Source of the DNA: Candidatus Pacearchaeota archaeon | GTDB lineage: Archaea; Nanobdellota; Nanobdellia; Pacearchaeales; UBA284 | DNA: 39,476 bases | Reading direction: 5' to 3' | NCBI GenBank assembly: GCA_026395795.1 | Contig: JAPLYB010000032.1 | Span: forward strand, 1-39,476 | In this document: one piece after another, positions 37,290-39,476 of the stretch | How positions within the stretch are numbered: the first letter of the stretch is position 1 | Layout: the number at the start of each line of letters is the position of its first letter | The notes under the pieces: model-generated | Seen by the model: the letters and a program-made list of their open reading frames with translations, nothing else | Database searches by the model: none | Told to the model about the DNA's origin: nothing | Program-made: the position numbers and the translations under genes

Positions 37290-37440
37290 ATCTTTCTAAC
37301 ATCGAACCCCTATTTATTCCTTTTCCTAACCAACACACTCCACGCCAGTAGGCGTGGGCCATAATTACAACACAAGCGACCCTTAGGGGGGAAGGGTAGA
37401 GTTAGGGGGTGGAACTCGGAGAAAATTTTGTAGAAATATT
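37287..37440. promoter_or_regulatory. Conserved promoter and hairpin of the element 2 membrane operon
   Basis: It matches 27909-28068: the minus-strand AAAAGGAATAAATA promoter, then hairpin CCACGCC-AGTA-GGCGTGG (37340-37357), and farther on the blocks CAACAC-x-AGCGAC and GAGAAAATTTT. The stem is the same as in element 1, but all four loop bases but one differ. The plus-strand gene beyond differs between elements. Confidence 0.65.
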
Positions 37441-37507
37441 TAAATAATCCCCTAGAGTATCATTTTGAGGTGATGGTCACCAGAAACCTAATTCTGATAT
37501 TAATAAA

Positions 37508-38038
37508 ATGCCATTTTGTGCTCAATGTAAAAGACCAATAACAATTGGAGACCCCTTCTGTAAGAATTGCGGTAGAAAGTTAGGAAAAAGACCAGTTTCT
37601 CCAAAAGATATCCCAGAAGCTACTACCAAAGAAAAGAGAGTTCAAGGTCTTGGTGGTTGGTTAGTTTTGTTACAAATTGGATTTTATTGGAGCATATTTG
37701 CTATTCTAGATGCTTTGTGTAACGGTTTTCTTAACGAACCAGCTTCATCATTTGCATTGATTTATGTAATAGGATATGCTATTCTACTTCCAATCGCCAT
37801 GGTTTTATTTTATGGAAAAAGAAAACTATTTCCTTTGTTTTTCATAATTTTACTCTGGGTAAATTTTTTGTATATGATTACTAACGGATTTTCTTTTCCT
37901 CCTCTTACGGACATGCAACTTTTCAGTCTTTACTTAAAACTTAGTCTTATTGGTTCAGTAAGCAGTTTTAGTATAGCAATAATTTGGACTTTATACCTTA
38001 CTAAATCAAAAAGAGTTAAGAACACTTTTGTAAGATAA
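37508..38038 (+). CDS. Zinc-ribbon plus DUF2569-like membrane protein
   Basis: 176 residues. N-terminal zinc ribbon (Cys4, Cys7, Cys18, Cys21), a linker, then G-L-G-G-W-L-V-L-L-Q-I-G, the opening of DUF2569 domains, and four membrane spans (about 56-75, 81-102, 106-125, 138-160). Function unknown for the family. The TATA (AAATATTTAAATAA near 37435) lies about 70 bp before the ATG, leaving a leader of about 45 nt with a GGTGA-TGG-TCACC dyad. Confidence 0.75.
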   Translation: MPFCAQCKRPITIGDPFCKNCGRKLGKRPVSPKDIPEATTKEKRVQGLGGWLVLLQIGFYWSIFAILDALCNGFLNEPASSFALIYVIGYAILLPIAMVLFYGKRKLFPLFFIILLWVNFLYMITNGFSFPPLTDMQLFSLYLKLSLIGSVSSFSIAIIWTLYLTKSKRVKNTFVR

Positions 38039-38040
38039 AG

Positions 38041-38054
38041 AAAAAGGTTTAAAT
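38041..38054 (+). promoter_or_regulatory. Surface-module promoter, copy 3
   Basis: AAAAAGGTTTAAAT, about 25 bp before the ATG at 38076. The following ATTCTTGAAA is also shared with copies 4 and 5. Confidence 0.7.
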
Positions 38055-38075
38055 TCTTGAAAGGATTAGAAAAAT

Positions 38076-38312
38076 ATGAATAAAACGCAATGGATTGTTT
38101 TGGGTATAGGATTATTAATTTTATTTGGGTATCTGTCTTTTATGGCACCACAAGGAATTAGTAGTGACCATGTGCAAATAGGGAATATAGACCTTATGTT
38201 GATGATGATGTATCAAAGAGAATATGCCTATACTATTCTTGCCTCAATTTCGGGAGCTTTGGGTATTTTATTTATAATCTGTGGTTTTTTAGAACCTAAG
38301 AAAAAGATTTAA
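38076..38312 (+). CDS. Small two-helix membrane protein (MNKTQW family)
   Basis: 78 residues beginning M-N-K-T-Q-W like the protein at 29120, with spans at about 6-25 and 53-73 and the same ending style (FLEPKKKI). The external loop differs completely. Its Lys-Lys-Lys-Ile-stop end forms the promoter of the next gene. Confidence 0.65.
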   Translation: MNKTQWIVLGIGLLILFGYLSFMAPQGISSDHVQIGNIDLMLMMMYQREYAYTILASISGALGILFIICGFLEPKKKI

Positions 38313-38314
38313 AT
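38301..38314 (+). promoter_or_regulatory. Surface-module promoter, copy 4, overlapping a stop codon
   Basis: AAAAAGATTTAAAT: the stop TAA (38310-38312) lies inside the TATA box. It is about 25 bp from the ATG at 38336. Confidence 0.65.
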
Positions 38315-38335
38315 TCTTGAAAAGATTAAATAGAT

Positions 38336-39217
38336 ATGAAAACGGCGGCTATTTTTAGTTTGTTGTTAGTGGCTTCTTTATTCTTAATGAATGGGTGTGG
38401 CGAATCAACAAATCAATCACCATGTAATAAACCAAATATTTCAGCGGGAACAGAATGTTGTTTAGATCAAAATAATAATGGGATTTGCGATGGGAGTTAT
38501 GGAGAAATTGTGCAATCCAAATCAGTTGAAGACAATTTTTCCAATGTGACGGGGTTTAAACATTGGGGGCATATGCCAATAACATATAAAATAGAAAATG
38601 AAGCCCTCGAAAAGCAGATTAATCTAACAAAAACAGCTTTTTCCAAAATAGAAGAAGAAATCTCGGGATTGGTTTCTTTTAAAGAAGTGCAAGAAGACCC
38701 AGATATCTCCCTTTATTATTATATCACTCCAAAATATGATTACGACCGAAATTATATTTATGCTGAAGCTCTGATTACAGAATCAAACGATTCAATGAAT
38801 TTAACAATCAAAGGAGAAATTACCTTTTATGCCGGGGGGTTAATGTGTAACACGGGCTATCCCGCTTTGGAGGTTCATGAAATACTTCATCTTTTTAAGA
38901 TGCCCCATAGTCCATTAACTAATAGCATAATGGGTAGGTATGCCGCAGAAACTTCAGCAGATTGTAAGATAACTAAAATTGACCCAGAGTATATATCTTG
39001 TTTAAAATATATTTATTCTAACGGCGAGCTTGAGAAGTATACTATTTTTAAGGGAGAGGTTAAGGGGCCCTGCTATTTTCCCAATGTTGTCTATGAAGAA
39101 GAATCGGAGTATGGCTGTAACAATGGATGGTATCAATCTGTAACTAAGGGTTATTGTTGTCCAAACCCAAATATGAAAGTTGTTAATGACATTTGTGTTC
39201 AAAATATTATTCCTTAA
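38336..39217 (+). CDS. Lipoprotein with metzincin-type zinc protease motif
   Basis: 293 residues. Lipobox M-N-G-C at Cys21, then the same cysteine/acidic linker as the element 1 lipoprotein (C-C-L-D-Q-N-N-N-G-I-C-D). The zinc site H181-E-x-x-H185-x5-H191 followed by a Met-turn N-S-I-M-G (Met199) has metzincin spacing, with Lys replacing the usual Gly of the motif. A cysteine-rich C-terminal domain (Y-G-C-N-N-G-W and Y-C-C-P) follows. Likely a cell-surface protease acting on outside proteins; the target is unknown. An archaemetzincin- or matrixin-like origin is inferred. Confidence 0.75.
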   Translation: MKTAAIFSLLLVASLFLMNGCGESTNQSPCNKPNISAGTECCLDQNNNGICDGSYGEIVQSKSVEDNFSNVTGFKHWGHMPITYKIENEALEKQINLTKTAFSKIEEEISGLVSFKEVQEDPDISLYYYITPKYDYDRNYIYAEALITESNDSMNLTIKGEITFYAGGLMCNTGYPALEVHEILHLFKMPHSPLTNSIMGRYAAETSADCKITKIDPEYISCLKYIYSNGELEKYTIFKGEVKGPCYFPNVVYEEESEYGCNNGWYQSVTKGYCCPNPNMKVVNDICVQNIIP

Positions 39218-39220
39218 AGA

Positions 39221-39233
39221 AAAAGGTTTAAAT
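39221..39233 (+). promoter_or_regulatory. Surface-module promoter, copy 5
   Basis: AAAAGGTTTAAAT followed by TCTTGG, just past the lipoprotein stop and about 26 bp before the ATG at 39256. Confidence 0.65.
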
Positions 39234-39255
39234 TCTTGGGTTTCTTAAGAGGAAT

Positions 39256-39348
39256 ATGCAAGAACAAACAAATCAAGGACATAAAACATGGCTTTGGCTA
39301 CTTTTGATACCTGCAATATATATTCTCGTCCTTATAGATACTGTATAG
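39256..39348 (+). CDS. 30-residue membrane peptide
   Basis: 30 codons behind a good promoter: polar start (QEQTNQGHKTW) and one hydrophobic helix (LWLLLIPAIYILVLI). It corresponds in position and start to the 88-residue protein at 29426 of element 1, but ends after the first helix. It could be a functional small protein or the stump of a longer one. Confidence 0.45.
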   Translation: MQEQTNQGHKTWLWLLLIPAIYILVLIDTV

Positions 39349-39376
39349 TTAACGTCAGATAGATTTATATAGTTTC

Positions 39377-39403
39377 ATCTCCTGTTTTTATAACAGGAGG
39401 TGA
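39377..39403 (+). promoter_or_regulatory. Inverted repeat containing the ribosome-binding site of the last gene
   Basis: Arms 39377-39386 and 39392-39401 (10 bp with one wobble) include AGGAGGTGA, a perfect Shine-Dalgarno, just before the ATG at 39409. A TATA box (TTTATATA, 39364-39371) predicts a start near 39393, so the left arm may lie outside the mRNA unless transcription starts earlier. Confidence 0.5.
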
Positions 39404-39408
39404 GATGT

Positions 39409-39476
39409 ATGAAATGTCCTTTTTGTAAAAGCTCGAAATTGCTAAAACAAGGATATCGTTTTAATTCTACTGGTAA
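39409..39476 (+). CDS. Zinc-ribbon protein, probably a transposase (partial)
   Basis: Only the first 22 codons are inside the window: M-K-C-P-F-C-K-S-S-K-L-L-K-Q-G-Y-R. C-P-x-C followed by a K-x-G-Y-R segment is the usual beginning of insertion-sequence transposases with an N-terminal zinc ribbon. The ATG at 39405 is rejected because it stops after seven codons. Identity is uncertain without the rest. Confidence 0.5.
   Translation, partial: MKCPFCKSSKLLKQGYRFNSTG

Larger units (their letters stand above)
29765..39476. mobile_element. Integrative element 2 (right end outside the window)
   Basis: It starts after the second attachment repeat with its own integrase and continues with a nuclease-like membrane protein, P-loop protein, sequon-rich surface protein, two toxin-antitoxin pairs and a surface module homologous to the right end of element 1. 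No third copy of the 25-bp repeat is present. A weak partial match near 34652-34694 is not convincing. By analogy with element 1, the right end should lie soon after 39350. Confidence 0.7.

Overview
The window reads as a chromosomal segment of an AT-rich archaeon with a small, tightly packed genome, most likely a DPANN lineage of the Woesearchaeota/Pacearchaeota type (inference). Support: archaeal-type PheS and PheT, a four-subunit pyruvate:ferredoxin oxidoreductase, BRE/TATA promoters about 24-26 bp before start codons (leaderless transcripts) with only some Shine-Dalgarno sites, a tRNA with a bulge-helix-bulge intron, an intein, and many small winged-helix and membrane proteins of unknown function.

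Bases 1-20950 look like chromosomal backbone. In order: a candidate structured RNA at the edge, a low-molecular-weight phosphatase, two small DNA-binding proteins, a divergent enolase, an EamA transporter and a DUF4190 protein. Then comes a pyruvate:ferredoxin oxidoreductase operon (porG, porD, intein-containing porA, porB) with seven other genes between its subunits. It is followed by a winged-helix regulator with a long structured leader, a 380-bp hairpin-rich gap, a secreted COG1361-like protein, pheS-pheT, tRNA-Thr(GGU), an intron-containing tRNA-Gln(CUG), uppP, a hairpin array and tRNA-Glu(CUC).

Bases 20950 to the end are accessory DNA: two integrative elements inserted in tandem at the 3' end of tRNA-Glu. 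A 25-bp direct repeat of the tRNA end lies at 20925-20949 and 29740-29764. Just inside each copy is a tyrosine recombinase gene whose TATA box sits between the arms of an inverted repeat. Element 1 (about 8.8 kb) carries replication/regulation genes (P-loop helicase-like protein, HTH regulator, zinc proteins), a 100-nt strongly folded non-coding element, a stand-alone Cdc48 N-domain protein, and a right-hand module of membrane and lipoproteins. Element 2 (over 9.7 kb, right end not seen) carries a membrane-anchored nuclease-like protein, a P-loop protein, a sequon-rich surface protein, two toxin-antitoxin pairs (RelE-like, convergent; MazF-like) and a right-hand module related to that of element 1: a paralogous membrane protein, the same regulatory hairpin, related lipoproteins, and small membrane proteins behind near-identical promoters. 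The window ends in the first codons of a zinc-ribbon protein, probably a transposase.

The most unusual features are the paired elements with a shared, modular cell-surface cassette driven by conserved promoters, the inverted-repeat integrase promoters, the element-borne Cdc48-N protein, the PorA intein, the D-arm tRNA intron, and several hairpin-rich non-coding stretches.
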